DNA of 64,000 nt from Acidovorax sp. 1608163 (GTDB lineage: Bacteria > Pseudomonadota > Gammaproteobacteria > Burkholderiales > Burkholderiaceae_C), in NCBI RefSeq assembly GCF_003669015.1, contig NZ_CP033069.1:2490501-2554500 (forward strand), given 5' to 3'. Below are positions 21,506-31,088 of this stretch, piece after piece. A model generated the notes under the pieces. It was given only the letters and a program-made list of their open reading frames with translations, did not search any database and was not told the DNA's origin. Positions within the stretch are counted from its first letter, which is position 1; the number at the start of each line of letters is the position of its first letter. A program made the position numbers and the translations under genes.

Positions 21506-22599
21506 GTCAGCCCCGTATCCACCAAACGCCGCTCCAAGTCCAAAAATTCTTTGGACTGCATTTCGTTGAGCCGCGACACTGTGCGCGGAAATTCATGGGC
21601 CAAAGGGCCCTCGGTGTACAACTGCTCAGGAGCCACTGCGGCTGACAGAATAAGTTTCACCCGCCGGTCGTACAGCACATCCACCAGCCAGGTAAAGCGC
21701 CGTGCGGGAGACGCCATGTTCACCGGCATGTAAGGCACACCCGACAACAACACCGTGTGGAACTGCGTGGCTATCTCCAGATAGTCGTTCTGCGAACGTG
21801 GTCCACCGCACAGGGTCTGGAAGTCAAACCAGACCACCCCGCCCGCCTTGCGCCGCGCGCGGATCTCGCGGGCTTCGATGTGCAGCACTGGGTCTTCGTC
21901 GTGCACCTCGGCCAGCTGGTTGAAGGCATCGTCCATCGCCGCGTCGGCCTCAGGGCCCAAGGGCGTGTGGTACAGCTTCACATGCTCCAGCGTACGGCGT
22001 CGGTAGTCGGTGCCGTTGTCCACATTGATCACCTGCATGCGCTCATTGAGCAACGCAATCGCCGGAAGGATTCGGTCACGGTGCAAGCCGTCTGGGTAAA
22101 GGCCATTGGGCTCAAAGTTCGAGGTGGTCACAAACCCCACGCCGTTCTCAAACAACGCCACCAGCAGGCGGTGCAGGATCATGGCATCCGTGATGTCAGC
22201 CACGTGGAACTCGTCAAAGCAGATGAGCTTGTAGCGTTTGGAGATGCGTTCGCCCAGCACATCGAGCGGGTTCACCGTGCCTTGCAGCGCCGCCAACTCC
22301 CGGTGCACTTCCCGCATGAACTCATGAAAGTGCAGACGCACCTTGCGCTTGAGCGGCACCGCATTGAAAAAGCAGTCCATCAAAAAGCTCTTGCCCCGCC
22401 CCACCCCGCCGTACATGTACACGCCCTTGGGGATGTCCGGCCGGTTCACCAACTTTTTGAACGCATTGGAGCGTTTGGCCTTGTAGGCGCTCCAGTCGTC
22501 GGCACAGCGCTGCAAAGCATCGACCGCACGCAGCTGTGCTGGATCGCTTTGAAAACCCTTGGCGGCCAGCTCGGCCAGGTACGCCTGTTTGACACTCAC
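21502..22599 (-). CDS. zapE: Cell division protein ZapE (AFG1-like ATPase)
   Basis: ZapE/AFG1 proteins are P-loop ATPases; in E. coli ZapE acts on the Z-ring under stress. The 365 residues show Walker A MYGGVGRGKSFLMDCFF (about residues 62-78), FHEFMREVHREL, Walker B YKLICFDEFHVADITDAM and FVTTSNFEPNGLY (sensor 1), all typical of the family. The start at 22599 lies just before the conserved N-terminal helix. It is followed, with a 4-bp stop/start overlap, by the coiled-coil exported protein gene. Confidence 0.93.
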   Translation of the reverse strand: MSVKQAYLAELAAKGFQSDPAQLRAVDALQRCADDWSAYKAKRSNAFKKLVNRPDIPKGVYMYGGVGRGKSFLMDCFFNAVPLKRKVRLHFHEFMREVHRELAALQGTVNPLDVLGERISKRYKLICFDEFHVADITDAMILHRLLVALFENGVGFVTTSNFEPNGLYPDGLHRDRILPAIALLNERMQVINVDNGTDYRRRTLEHVKLYHTPLGPEADAAMDDAFNQLAEVHDEDPVLHIEAREIRARRKAGGVVWFDFQTLCGGPRSQNDYLEIATQFHTVLLSGVPYMPVNMASPARRFTWLVDVLYDRRVKLILSAAVAPEQLYTEGPLAHEFPRTVSRLNEMQSKEFLDLERRLVDTGLT

Positions 22600-22613
22600 G
22601 GTGTTGATGCCTC

Positions 22614-22650
22614 AGAAAAGGCTAACCCCCGCGATGGCGCGAGGGTTAGC
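22614..22650 (-). terminator. Rho-independent terminator after lpdA
   Basis: Read on the minus strand: GCTAACCCTCGCG pairs with CGCGGGGGTTAGC (13 bp with one wobble) around a CCAT loop, followed by CTTTTC. It closes the odhA-odhB-lpdA transcript after the palindromic repeat copy that follows lpdA. Confidence 0.75.
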
Positions 22651-22652
22651 TA

Positions 22653-22713
22653 TTAAATCAATAGCTGCTAGCGCTTATATATAGAGCGCTAGAGGCCATT
22701 TTGACTGAAACTC
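22653..22713 (+). repeat. Dispersed palindromic repeat, copy 2
   Basis: It contains AATAGCTGCTAGCGCTT, a short AT spacer, AGCGCTAGAGGCCATTTTG and TGAAA. It sits in the 3' untranslated region of lpdA, between its stop and the terminator. Confidence 0.85.
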
Positions 22714-22718
22714 TGAAA

Positions 22719-24146
22719 TCAGAAGTTCAGCGTGCGCTTGTCCACCGCCAGGGCCGCTTCCTTGGTGGCTTCGCTCAAGGAGGGGTGGGCATGGCAGATG
22801 CGCGCGATGTCTTCGGCGCTCGCCTTGAACTCCATGGCCACCACGGCTTCAGAGATCAGCTCGGAGGCCATCGGGCCCACGATGTGCACGCCCAGGATTT
22901 CGTCCGTGGCTGCATCGGCCAGGAACTTGACCATGCCCGTGGTATCGCCCAGCGCGCGTGCGCGGCCGTTGGCCAAGAACGGGAACGTGCCCGCCTTGTA
23001 CTTCACGCCGTCGGCCTTGAGTTGCTGCTCGGTGCGGCCCACCCACGCGATCTCGGGGCTGGTGTAAATCACCCAGGGGATGGTGTTGAAGTTGACGTGG
23101 CCGTGCTGGCCAGCAATGCGCTCGGCCACAGCAACGCCCTCTTCCTCGGCCTTGTGCGCGAGCATCGGGCCCCGCACCACGTCACCCACAGCCCACACGC
23201 CAGGCAGGTTGGTCTTGCAATCGCCGTCCACCACAATGGCACCACGCTCGTCCAGGGCCAGGCCCACGGCTTCGGTGTTCAGGCCAATGGTGTTGGGCAC
23301 GCGGCCAATGGAGACGATCAGCTTGTCGGCGTCCAGCGTCTGGGCTTCGCCCTTGGCGTTGGTGTAGGCGATGCTCACGCCCTTCTTGCCGGTCTTGATC
23401 TCACCAACCTTCACGCCCAGCTCGATCTTCAGGCCTTGCTTGTCGAAAGCCTTCTTGGCTTCCTTGGCAATCTGCTCGTCCACCGCGCCCAGGAAGGTAG
23501 GCAGGCCTTCCAGAATGGTCACGTCAGCACCCAGGCGGCGCCACACCGAACCCATTTCCAGGCCGATCACGCCGGAGCCGATCAGTGCCAGCTTTTTGGG
23601 CGTGGCACCAATGCGCAGCGCGCCGTCGTTGGACAGCACCAGCTCTTCGTCAAACGGCGTGCCAGGCAGCGCACGGGCGTTGGAGCCGGTGGCGATGATG
23701 ATTTGCTGGCCAACCAAGGTTTCTTCAGCGGCACCCGCCACCTTGATCTCGTAGCCGCCTTCGGTGGCTTTGACAAACGAACCACGGCCATGGAAGAAGC
23801 TGACCTTGTTCTTCTTGAACAGGTACAGGATGCCGTCGTTGTTCTGCTTCACCACGGAATCCTTGCGGCCAATCATCTTGGTCACATCGATCTTCACATC
23901 GGTGGCCGTGATGCCATGGTCGGCAAAGTGCTTGTTGGCATGCTCGAAGTGCTCAGACGATTGCAGCAGCGCCTTGGAGGGGATGCAGCCCACGTTGGTG
24001 CAAGTGCCGCCTGGCGCAGGGCCGCCCTTGTCGTTCTTCCATTCGTCGATACAGGCCACGTTCTTGCCCAGCTGGGCGGCGCGAATGGCGGCGATGTAGC
24101 CGCCGGGGCCGCCACCAATCACGATCACATCAAATTGCTTGCTCAT
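22719..24146 (-). CDS. lpdA: Dihydrolipoyl dehydrogenase (E3)
   Basis: The FAD-dependent E3 subunit reoxidises dihydrolipoamide of the 2-oxoglutarate dehydrogenase complex and reduces NAD. The 475 residues contain the FAD Rossmann motif VIVIGGGPGGYIAA, the redox disulfide in GGTCTNVGCIPSKAL, the NAD Rossmann motif LALIGSGVIGLEMGSVW, the second FAD motif GVWAVGDVVRGPMLAHKA, and the catalytic His-Glu in CHAHPSLSEATKEA. The ATG at 24146 is chosen because it puts the Rossmann strand at residue 5; the open frame extends 25 codons upstream without family similarity. It is the third gene of odhA-odhB-lpdA. Confidence 0.95.
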   Translation of the reverse strand: MSKQFDVIVIGGGPGGYIAAIRAAQLGKNVACIDEWKNDKGGPAPGGTCTNVGCIPSKALLQSSEHFEHANKHFADHGITATDVKIDVTKMIGRKDSVVKQNNDGILYLFKKNKVSFFHGRGSFVKATEGGYEIKVAGAAEETLVGQQIIIATGSNARALPGTPFDEELVLSNDGALRIGATPKKLALIGSGVIGLEMGSVWRRLGADVTILEGLPTFLGAVDEQIAKEAKKAFDKQGLKIELGVKVGEIKTGKKGVSIAYTNAKGEAQTLDADKLIVSIGRVPNTIGLNTEAVGLALDERGAIVVDGDCKTNLPGVWAVGDVVRGPMLAHKAEEEGVAVAERIAGQHGHVNFNTIPWVIYTSPEIAWVGRTEQQLKADGVKYKAGTFPFLANGRARALGDTTGMVKFLADAATDEILGVHIVGPMASELISEAVVAMEFKASAEDIARICHAHPSLSEATKEAALAVDKRTLNF

Positions 24147-24248
24147 AGGAAATCTCTTTGATTCAGTTGAAGAAAAACCCACCGATGAGAGCGCCGCGCA
24201 GTGCTTGCGCCCAGGCTTCACAGGTGGGTTTCAGGTCTCAGGGCTCGA

Positions 24249-25511
24249 TCAGATGTCGAACAGCAGACGCGATGGGTCTTCCAGCGCTTCCTTCATGGCA
24301 ACCAGGCCCAGCACGGCTTCACGGCCGTCGATGATGCGGTGGTCGTAAGACATAGCCAGGTAGTTCATCGGACGGATCACGATCTGACCGTTTTCGACCA
24401 CGGCACGGTCCTTGGTGGCGTGAACGCCCAGGATGGCCGACTGTGGGGGGTTGATGATAGGGGTGGACAGCATGGAGCCGAACGTACCGCCATTGGAGAT
24501 GGAGAAGGTACCGCCGGTCATTTCTTCAATGCCCAGCTTACCGTCCTTGGCCTTTTGGCCAAATTCAGCGATCTTCTTCTCAATGTCTGCAAAGCTCATC
24601 TGGTCTGCATTGCGCAGGATGGGCACCACCAAGCCACGGGGCGAACCCACGGCGATACCGATGTCGAAGTAGCCGTGGTAGACGATGTCGTTGCCATCGA
24701 CCGAGGCGTTCAGCACAGGGTACTTCTTGAGGGCGTGCACAGCCGCCTTCACGAAGAAGGACATGAAGCCGATCTTCACGCCGTGTTCCTTGGTGAACGC
24801 GTCCTGGAACTTCTTGCGCATGTCCATCACGGGGGCCATGTTCACTTCGTTGAACGTGGTCAAGATGGCGTTGGTGGATTGCGACTGCAGCAGACGCTCG
24901 GCCACGCGGGCACGCAGACGGCTCATGGGCACGCGCTGCTCGGGGCGGTCGCCCAGGCTAGCGGGCGCAGGAGCGGCCACCTGAGGCAACACCTTGGTGG
25001 GCACACCGGTGGGAATGGCGCTGGGTGCAGCCGCAGCTGGCTTGGCACCACCGGCCACAGCCGCCAGCACGTCACCCTTGGTCACGCGGCCGTCCTTGCC
25101 AGAACCAGCCACATCGCCTACCGACAGATTGTTGTCGGCCAGCAGCTTGGCTGCTGCAGGCATGGCCACATCGGCCTTGGAACCACCTGTGACTGCAGCG
25201 GCGGCGGCCACAGGTGCAGCAGCGGGTGCCGCGGGGGCTGCAGCTGCCGGAGCAGCTGCGCCCGCCTTACCTTCGGTGTCGATGCGGGCGATCAACTGCT
25301 CAGCCACGACGGTAGCGCCGTCGCCTTGAACAATCTCAGACAGCACGCCAGACGACGGTGCTGGCACTTCCAGCACCACCTTGTCGGTTTCGATTTCGAT
25401 CAGGATTTCATCGGCAGTGACGGCCTCGCCTGCTTTTTTCTTCCACGTCAGCATGGTGGCTTCGGCCACGGATTCGGACAGCTGAGGGACTTTGACTTCT
25501 ACGATAGCCAT
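24249..25511 (-). CDS. odhB: Dihydrolipoyllysine succinyltransferase (E2) of 2-oxoglutarate dehydrogenase
   Basis: E2 transfers the succinyl group from lipoamide to CoA in the TCA cycle. In order: one lipoyl domain (lipoylated Lys in [11 protein letters not shown], about residue 43), an Ala/Pro-rich flexible linker, a peripheral subunit-binding domain ([19 protein letters not shown]), a second linker, and the catalytic domain ending in [13 protein letters not shown] with the active-site His and Asp. At 420 residues with a single lipoyl domain it fits the succinyl- rather than acetyl-transferase. It lies 60 bp after odhA and about 100 bp before lpdA. Confidence 0.95.
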   Translation of the reverse strand: MAIVEVKVPQLSESVAEATMLTWKKKAGEAVTADEILIEIETDKVVLEVPAPSSGVLSEIVQGDGATVVAEQLIARIDTEGKAGAAAPAAAAPAAPAAAPVAAAAAVTGGSKADVAMPAAAKLLADNNLSVGDVAGSGKDGRVTKGDVLAAVAGGAKPAAAAPSAIPTGVPTKVLPQVAAPAPASLGDRPEQRVPMSRLRARVAERLLQSQSTNAILTTFNEVNMAPVMDMRKKFQDAFTKEHGVKIGFMSFFVKAAVHALKKYPVLNASVDGNDIVYHGYFDIGIAVGSPRGLVVPILRNADQMSFADIEKKIAEFGQKAKDGKLGIEEMTGGTFSISNGGTFGSMLSTPIINPPQSAILGVHATKDRAVVENGQIVIRPMNYLAMSYDHRIIDGREAVLGLVAMKEALEDPSRLLFDI

Positions 25512-25571
25512 ATCAATTCTTTCGGGAATGGGGTTTTGTTCTGACAGTTTTTAAAAATGGGCTGGCTGGCC

Positions 25572-28448
25572 TTACTTGGTCAGTACAAAACCCTTGAGCT
25601 TGGCAAACGCACCATCCACCAAAGCCTTTTGCTGTTCTTGGTGCAGGTGTGAATAACCCACGGCAGGCGATGCCGAAGCAGCGCGGCCGGAGTAACCCAG
25701 CTTCTGGCCTTCGAGCATGTTCTCGTGGATGTTGTGCTGGATGAAGAACCAGGCACCCTGGTTCTGTGGCTCGTCCTGGCACCACACGATGTCGGTCGCG
25801 TTGGGGTACTTCTTCAGCTCGGCAGCAAAAGCCTTGTGCGGGAAGGGGTACAACTGCTCGACGCGGATGATGACCACATCGTCGGCTTCCTTCTCGGTAC
25901 GCTTCTTGACGAGGTCGTAGTAGACCTTGCCCGAGCAAGCGATCACGCGCTTGACCTTGGCGGCCTTCTTCTCGATAGCGTCATCCTGTTCAGGAATCAC
26001 CGTCTGGAAGCCACCCTTGGTGAACTCAGACAGCGGCGAGGTCGCGTCCTTGTTACGCAGCAGCGATTTGGGCGTGAAGATGATCAGCGGCTTGCGCAGA
26101 TCACGCACCATCTGGCGGCGCAGCACGTGGAAGATCTGGCTGGCCGTGGTGGGCTGCACGATCTGCATGTTGGCATCGGCGGCCAGTTGCATGAAGCGCT
26201 CCAGGCGTGCAGAGCTGTGCTCTGGGCCCTGGCCTTCGTAGCCGTGGGGCAACATCATGGTCAGGCCATTGGCACGGCCCCACTTCACTTCGCCAGAGGC
26301 GATGAACTGGTCAATCACAACCTGAGCACCGTTGGCAAAGTCGCCAAACTGGGCTTCCCAGATCACCAGGCTGTTGGGGTCAGAGCCAGCATAGCCATAC
26401 TCAAAGCCCAACACGGCTTCTTCAGACAGGATCGAGTCGATCACGACAAACGGAGCCTGGTTCTCGGCCACGTTTTGCAGCGGCACGTAGGTGCCGGTAT
26501 CCCACTTTTCGCGGTTCTGGTCGTGAATCACGGCATGGCGGTGCGTGAACGTGCCACGGCCCGAGTCTTCGCCCGACAGGCGCACTGGGTAGCCGCTGGC
26601 CACCAGCGAAGCAAAGGCCATGGTTTCGCCCATACCCCAGTCCACATTCACGTCGCCACGGCCCATGGCTGCGCGGTCGTCGTACACCTTCTTCACCAGT
26701 TGGTGCGGTGCCACGGTGGCAGGAATGGTCGTCAGCTTTTCGGCCAAGCGCTTCCACTCGGTCAGAGGGATGGCAGTGTCACCAGCGTCAGTCCACTTCT
26801 TGCCCAGGAAGGGCGACCAATCCACGGCGTACTTGCTCTTGAAGTTGGTCAGCACAGGGTCCACCGTGTGCTTGCCGGCATCCATGGCAGCGCGGTAGGC
26901 CTTGACCATGTCTTCGCCCAGCGTAGCGCCCAGACCCTGAGCCGCCAGCTTGTCGGCATACAGCTTGCGCGTGCCGGGGTGCTGGGCAATTTTCTTGTAC
27001 ATCAGCGGCTGGGTCAGTGCAGGGGTGTCCTGCTCGTTGTGGCCCAGTTTGCGGAAGCAGGTGATGTCCACCACCACGTCCTGGCGGAACTCCATGCGGA
27101 ACTCCAACGCCAGTTGGGTGGCCAGCACCACGGCTTCTGGGTCATCACCATTGACGTGCAGAACCGGGGCCTCGACCATCTTGACGATGTCGGTGCAATA
27201 CACGGTCGAGCGCATGTCGCGTGGGTCGGACGTGGTGAAACCGATCTGGTTGTTGATGATGATGTGCACCGTACCGCCGGTGGTGTAACCACGGGTCTGT
27301 GCCAGCGCCAGGGTTTCCTGGTTCACACCTTGGCCGCCGAAGGCGGAGTCGCCGTGCACCAGCACGGGCAGCACTTGGCTGCCCTTGGGGTCGCCACGGC
27401 GGTCCATGCGAGCGCGCACTGAGCCTTCCACCACAGGGTTCACGATTTCGAGGTGGGAAGGGTTGAACGCGAGCGACAGGTGCACAGGGCCACCAGCTGT
27501 GGACACGTCCGAGCTAAAGCCTTGGTGGTACTTCACGTCACCGGCAGGCAGTTCTTCGGGTGCGGTGTGGTCGAACTCGGCAAACAAGTCCTTGGGCATC
27601 TTGCCCAGGGAGTTGACCAGCACGTTCAGACGGCCACGGTGGGCCATACCGATCACGATTTCCTGCACGCCCTTGGCGCCAGCAGACTGGATCAGTTCGT
27701 CCATGGAGGCAATGAAGCTCTCGCCACCTTCCAGGGAGAAACGCTTTTGGCCCACATACTTGGTGTGGAGGAAGCGTTCCAGGCCTTCGGCAGCGGTCAG
27801 GCGGTCCAGAATCTGGCGCTTCTTGTCGGCAGTGAAGTTCGGCTTGCTGCGGATGCTTTCCAGCTTTTGTTGCCACCAGCGCTTCTGGTTCTGGTCCGAT
27901 GTGTACATGTACTCGGCGCCCAGCGTGCCGCAGTACGTTTCGCGCAGCGCATTGAGCAGCTCGCGCAGGGCCATTTTGTCTTTGCCGAAGAACGTGTTGC
28001 TGGTGTCAAACACGGTTTCTTGGTCGGCATCGGTGAAGCCGTAGAACGACGGCTCCAGCTCGGGAATCTGTGGGCGCTCAGTGCGCTTGAGGGGGTCCAG
28101 GTCGGCCCAGCGTTGGCCAACGTTGCGGTATGCGGCGATCAGCTGTTGAACTGCAGTGCGCTTGCGGCCCATTTCGGCGTCGGCGCTGGCGACCACCACT
28201 TTGGTGCCACCGGCCTTGGCGCGCTCGGCAAAGGCATTGACCACAGGCAGGTGCGGAACGTCCTTGGCATTGCTACCGTCTACCGCAGGAACATGCTGCA
28301 GCGCATCAAAATACTCGCGCCAGTTGTCAGGCACGCTGCCAGGGTTGGCAAGGTAGTTTTCGTACATCTCTTCGACATAGGGCGCATTGCCGCCGAAGAG
28401 GTAGGTGTTGCCTTGGTAGGCTTGATAGACGGATGTCGTATCGCTCAT
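25572..28448 (-). CDS. odhA: 2-oxoglutarate dehydrogenase E1 component
   Basis: The thiamine-diphosphate-dependent E1 decarboxylates 2-oxoglutarate and succinylates E2. The 958 residues begin with the short E2-binding segment (YLFGGNAPYVEEMYENY), then the ThDP-binding core (GMAHRGRLNVLVN, HGDSAFGGQGV, VHIIINNQIGFTTS, HVNGDDPEAVV), the transketolase-like central part (LSGEDSGRGTFTHRH) and the C-terminal domain (WCQDEPQNQGAW). It is the first gene of the operon; the 257 bp upstream, shared with a divergent permease gene, should hold the promoter. The start follows from the conserved N-terminal segment at residue 16. Confidence 0.96.
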   Translation of the reverse strand: MSDTTSVYQAYQGNTYLFGGNAPYVEEMYENYLANPGSVPDNWREYFDALQHVPAVDGSNAKDVPHLPVVNAFAERAKAGGTKVVVASADAEMGRKRTAVQQLIAAYRNVGQRWADLDPLKRTERPQIPELEPSFYGFTDADQETVFDTSNTFFGKDKMALRELLNALRETYCGTLGAEYMYTSDQNQKRWWQQKLESIRSKPNFTADKKRQILDRLTAAEGLERFLHTKYVGQKRFSLEGGESFIASMDELIQSAGAKGVQEIVIGMAHRGRLNVLVNSLGKMPKDLFAEFDHTAPEELPAGDVKYHQGFSSDVSTAGGPVHLSLAFNPSHLEIVNPVVEGSVRARMDRRGDPKGSQVLPVLVHGDSAFGGQGVNQETLALAQTRGYTTGGTVHIIINNQIGFTTSDPRDMRSTVYCTDIVKMVEAPVLHVNGDDPEAVVLATQLALEFRMEFRQDVVVDITCFRKLGHNEQDTPALTQPLMYKKIAQHPGTRKLYADKLAAQGLGATLGEDMVKAYRAAMDAGKHTVDPVLTNFKSKYAVDWSPFLGKKWTDAGDTAIPLTEWKRLAEKLTTIPATVAPHQLVKKVYDDRAAMGRGDVNVDWGMGETMAFASLVASGYPVRLSGEDSGRGTFTHRHAVIHDQNREKWDTGTYVPLQNVAENQAPFVVIDSILSEEAVLGFEYGYAGSDPNSLVIWEAQFGDFANGAQVVIDQFIASGEVKWGRANGLTMMLPHGYEGQGPEHSSARLERFMQLAADANMQIVQPTTASQIFHVLRRQMVRDLRKPLIIFTPKSLLRNKDATSPLSEFTKGGFQTVIPEQDDAIEKKAAKVKRVIACSGKVYYDLVKKRTEKEADDVVIIRVEQLYPFPHKAFAAELKKYPNATDIVWCQDEPQNQGAWFFIQHNIHENMLEGQKLGYSGRAASASPAVGYSHLHQEQQKALVDGAFAKLKGFVLTK

Positions 28449-28705
28449 ATTCCGCTGACCTCCGCTTTCCTTGGGAAAGCATTAGCTGGTTAAGAAACCT
28501 TCCGCGACACGGCTGAACCGATTGGCGGATGCGACTGTGGCTGGGGAAGGGCCTAGGGTTGCGGGCGCCATTGTGCCACCGAACACGGCATTAACCAAGA
28601 TCAAGCCCAAAGGCGTCCCGGCGCGCCAGCCCATTCATCAGCAACGGTGTCGTACATTGCGGGTTTTGCACTTGTGCTTTTGATCACCCTGCCCCCAAAG
28701 GCTCT

Positions 28706-29776
28706 ATGACCCAACACCCGCTCCAGCAAAAAACCTTTCTGCTTTTGCTAACGCTCGTCACCGTTGCGTTTGGCGCCATCCTCTGGCAATTTCACGGTGC
28801 GATCTTCTGGGGCATGGTGCTGGCCATTCTGTTTGCCCCATTGCACCGCAAAATGCTGCGGCGCATGCCCCGGCGCGAGAATCTGGCTGCCCTGTGCACC
28901 CTGGGCCTGTGCTTGGTGGTGGTGATCTTGCCCATGTCGCTGATCACGGTCTCGCTGGTCCAAGAGGCCAACGCCATCTACGAACGGCTGCGCTCTGGGC
29001 AACTCAATTTTGGTGCGTACTTCCAGCAAATCGTCGCGGCCTTGCCGACCTGGGCCGTCGGGCTGCTGGAGCGCCTGAACCTCACCAGCGTGGCCCAGAT
29101 TCAACAAAAGCTGTCGTCTGTGGCCGTACAGGCAAGCCAAATCATCGCCACCCAGGCTGTCAGCATCGGACAAAACACCCTGGAGTTTCTGGTGGGCTTC
29201 GGCATCATGCTGTACCTGCTGTTTTTCCTGCTGCGTGACGGACGCAGCCTGGCGCTGCGCATTGGGCAAGCCACCCCTCTGGACAACGAGCACAAGAAAC
29301 AGCTCGTCACCAAATTCACCACCGTCATTCGCGCCACCGTCAAGGGCAACATCGTGGTGGCCGCATCACAAGGCGCCTTGGGTGGCTTGATCTTCTGGAT
29401 TCTGGGCATCCAGGGCCCCGTGCTGTGGGGCGTGCTGATGGCCTTCTTGTCCCTGCTGCCCGCCGTGGGCGCTGGCCTGATCTGGGTGCCCGTCGCCATC
29501 TACTTTCTGGCCACTGGCGCGGTTTGGCAGGGGGTCGTGCTCACGCTGTTTGGCGTGTGCGTGATCGGGCTGGTAGACAACATCCTGCGCCCCATTTTGG
29601 TCGGCAAAGACACCAAAATGCCCGACTACGTGGTGCTCATCTCCACATTGGGCGGGATGGCCATGTTTGGGCTGACAGGCTTCGTGATTGGCCCCACCAT
29701 TGCAGCCCTTTTCATGGCCAGCTGGGATTTGTTGGCTTCTTCAGAAGAAAGCCAGCAAGCCCCACCTGCCGCCTGA
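28706..29776 (+). CDS. AI-2E family transporter (PerM-like permease)
   Basis: A membrane protein of the AI-2 exporter superfamily (UPF0118). The 356 residues show two N-terminal helices, a soluble-looking helical segment (about residues 85-150), then five or six more helices with the family signatures GIMLYLLFFLLRDG, LVDNILRPILVG and LGGMAMFGLTGFVIGPTIAALF. Members include autoinducer-2 exporters, Na+/H+ antiporters and uncharacterised permeases, so the substrate is unknown. It diverges from odhA. Its stop codon is 10 bp before a repeat element with terminal inverted repeats. Confidence 0.88.
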   Translation: MTQHPLQQKTFLLLLTLVTVAFGAILWQFHGAIFWGMVLAILFAPLHRKMLRRMPRRENLAALCTLGLCLVVVILPMSLITVSLVQEANAIYERLRSGQLNFGAYFQQIVAALPTWAVGLLERLNLTSVAQIQQKLSSVAVQASQIIATQAVSIGQNTLEFLVGFGIMLYLLFFLLRDGRSLALRIGQATPLDNEHKKQLVTKFTTVIRATVKGNIVVAASQGALGGLIFWILGIQGPVLWGVLMAFLSLLPAVGAGLIWVPVAIYFLATGAVWQGVVLTLFGVCVIGLVDNILRPILVGKDTKMPDYVVLISTLGGMAMFGLTGFVIGPTIAALFMASWDLLASSEESQQAPPAA

Positions 29777-29785
29777 GACTCACTC

Positions 29786-29904
29786 AGAGCGGCTAACTAA
29801 ACTCCCCTGGCGTCGTTGCCTCGCCTTGGCGTACTGCTTGTACTGCCTGCGGCGAAACGCCTAGCCAGAGCCGCTTCGCTTAGCTTAGCTTTGTTAGCTG
29901 CTCT
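29786..29904 (+). repeat. Element with terminal inverted repeats, copy A (119 bp)
   Basis: It begins AGAGCGGCTAAC and ends GTTAGCTGCTCT. The interior (CGTACTGCTTGTACTGCCTG, CGCCTAGCCAGAGCCGCT) matches copy B at 51579-51692 read in reverse. It fills the gap between two convergent genes; its last base is the first base of the complemented stop codon of the minus-strand gene. Confidence 0.85.
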
Positions 29905-30392
29905 CAGTCCCTGTGACCACCGCCATGCCCACGCCCGTGGCCACGGTGGTCATCATGGTCCCCTCGGTCGTGGCCACGACCACGCCCAGGCCGCTCATCG
30001 TGGTGGTCATTCCGATCCCCGCGGGACGGGCCGCCATAGTGGGGACCACGGGGCGGCTGACGGCGGGGCGGCTCCTGCACAAAGTACACGGGCTGGCCAC
30101 AGGCGTTGTAGCGCGCGCAATGCTTCCCCCAGTTTTTGGCATGCCCAGGCGGTACGTACATGTAAATAGGCGCACGCTGAACCGGCATTTGGGGACGGTG
30201 GATGATCAAAGGCTCGGCATAGATCAATGCCGGGGGCGCTGCATTGCCAATCTGGATGCGGCCATAAACGCCCGGAACGATCTGCCCATCCACCGTGGCG
30301 TTCACATAGGCTTGTGCATTAGCGCCGCCCGCCGCCAGCAGCAATACGATAGAGGCGCCCACAGCGGGGCATGCGCGGTTGAAAAAACCCAT
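29904..30392 (-). CDS. Exported protein with a His/Asp/Arg/Gly-rich tail, function unknown
   Basis: A 162-residue protein not recognised as a named family. It has a signal peptide (cleavage near AGGANA-QAYVNATVDG), a small conserved-looking domain (VPGVYGRIQIGNAAPP, YMYVPPGHAKNWGKHCARYNACGQPVYFV) with two cysteines that could pair, and a tail of about 55 residues made almost only of His, Asp, Arg, Gly and Pro. Similar YXWGQWXRHCXXYNACXXPVXFV proteins occur in Comamonadaceae as uncharacterised exported proteins; I recall this only in outline. The tail suggests metal binding or disorder, by inference. The ATG at 30392 has GGAG six bases upstream; a GTG just before it is less likely. Confidence 0.7.
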   Translation of the reverse strand: MGFFNRACPAVGASIVLLLAAGGANAQAYVNATVDGQIVPGVYGRIQIGNAAPPALIYAEPLIIHRPQMPVQRAPIYMYVPPGHAKNWGKHCARYNACGQPVYFVQEPPRRQPPRGPHYGGPSRGDRNDHHDERPGRGRGHDRGDHDDHRGHGRGHGGGHRD

Positions 30393-30619
30393 CACTCACT
30401 CCAATGATTTTAATTCATCCCGTTTGTAACCAGCCCTGAGCCAAAGCATGGCAATTGGCCTGCTTTTTTTGTAACCACAGGGTTTTTGACTCTTTGTCAG
30501 GGCGTGCGGGCCATTTTTGTGTATGGAGCCGGATTCGATGAAACCCTGGGAAAAGTGCTGGAGGACGGAAGGGCTTTGGATTAGGATGGTTCGCACCATC
30601 CCGGCCCAGGAGACCGCAC

Positions 30620-31000
30620 ATGCCCCACGAACGCCGCCACTACGTGCGCGTGCAATTTGACGCACCAGCGCTGTTGACCATCGCCACCGCAGCCTTCAGC
30701 GTGCAAGTTCTTGACCTATCGCTCAAAGGCGCACTGGTGACCCTGCCCGACAACGCCATGGTGCCCGCAGGCATGCCCTGCCAGCTCACGGTGCCGCTGG
30801 CAGAAACTGGCGACCACATCTCCATGACCGCCGGCATTGCCCATGTGGACGGCAACCATGCTGGGCTGCTGTGCCGAAGCATTGACCTTGACAGCGTCAC
30901 CCACCTGCGGCGCTTGATTGAATTGCAGCTGGGTGACCCCGCTCTGCTGGAGCGAGACTTGGCAGAGCTGATCCAGGTATCGGTCAGCTCAGGCAACTGA
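30620..31000 (+). CDS. PilZ-domain protein (probable c-di-GMP receptor)
   Basis: PilZ domains bind cyclic di-GMP. The 126-residue protein is essentially one domain: the arginine motif near the start (ERRHYVRV, residues 4-11) and DLSLKGALV at about residues 33-41 correspond to RxxxR and (D/N)xSxxG. It has no signal peptide or other domain. The AGGAG eight bases before the ATG supports the start. The window also has a GGDEF and a GGDEF-EAL gene near 46-49 kb that could make and break the ligand; no direct link is visible. Confidence 0.85.
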   Translation: MPHERRHYVRVQFDAPALLTIATAAFSVQVLDLSLKGALVTLPDNAMVPAGMPCQLTVPLAETGDHISMTAGIAHVDGNHAGLLCRSIDLDSVTHLRRLIELQLGDPALLERDLAELIQVSVSSGN

Positions 31001-31088
31001 CCCACTTCACACCTGACAAACGCCAGCCGCTGGCTCTGCTGAACCCGTCATTTCACCCAAAGCCAAGGCAAGAGCAGCGCGAGCCCCA

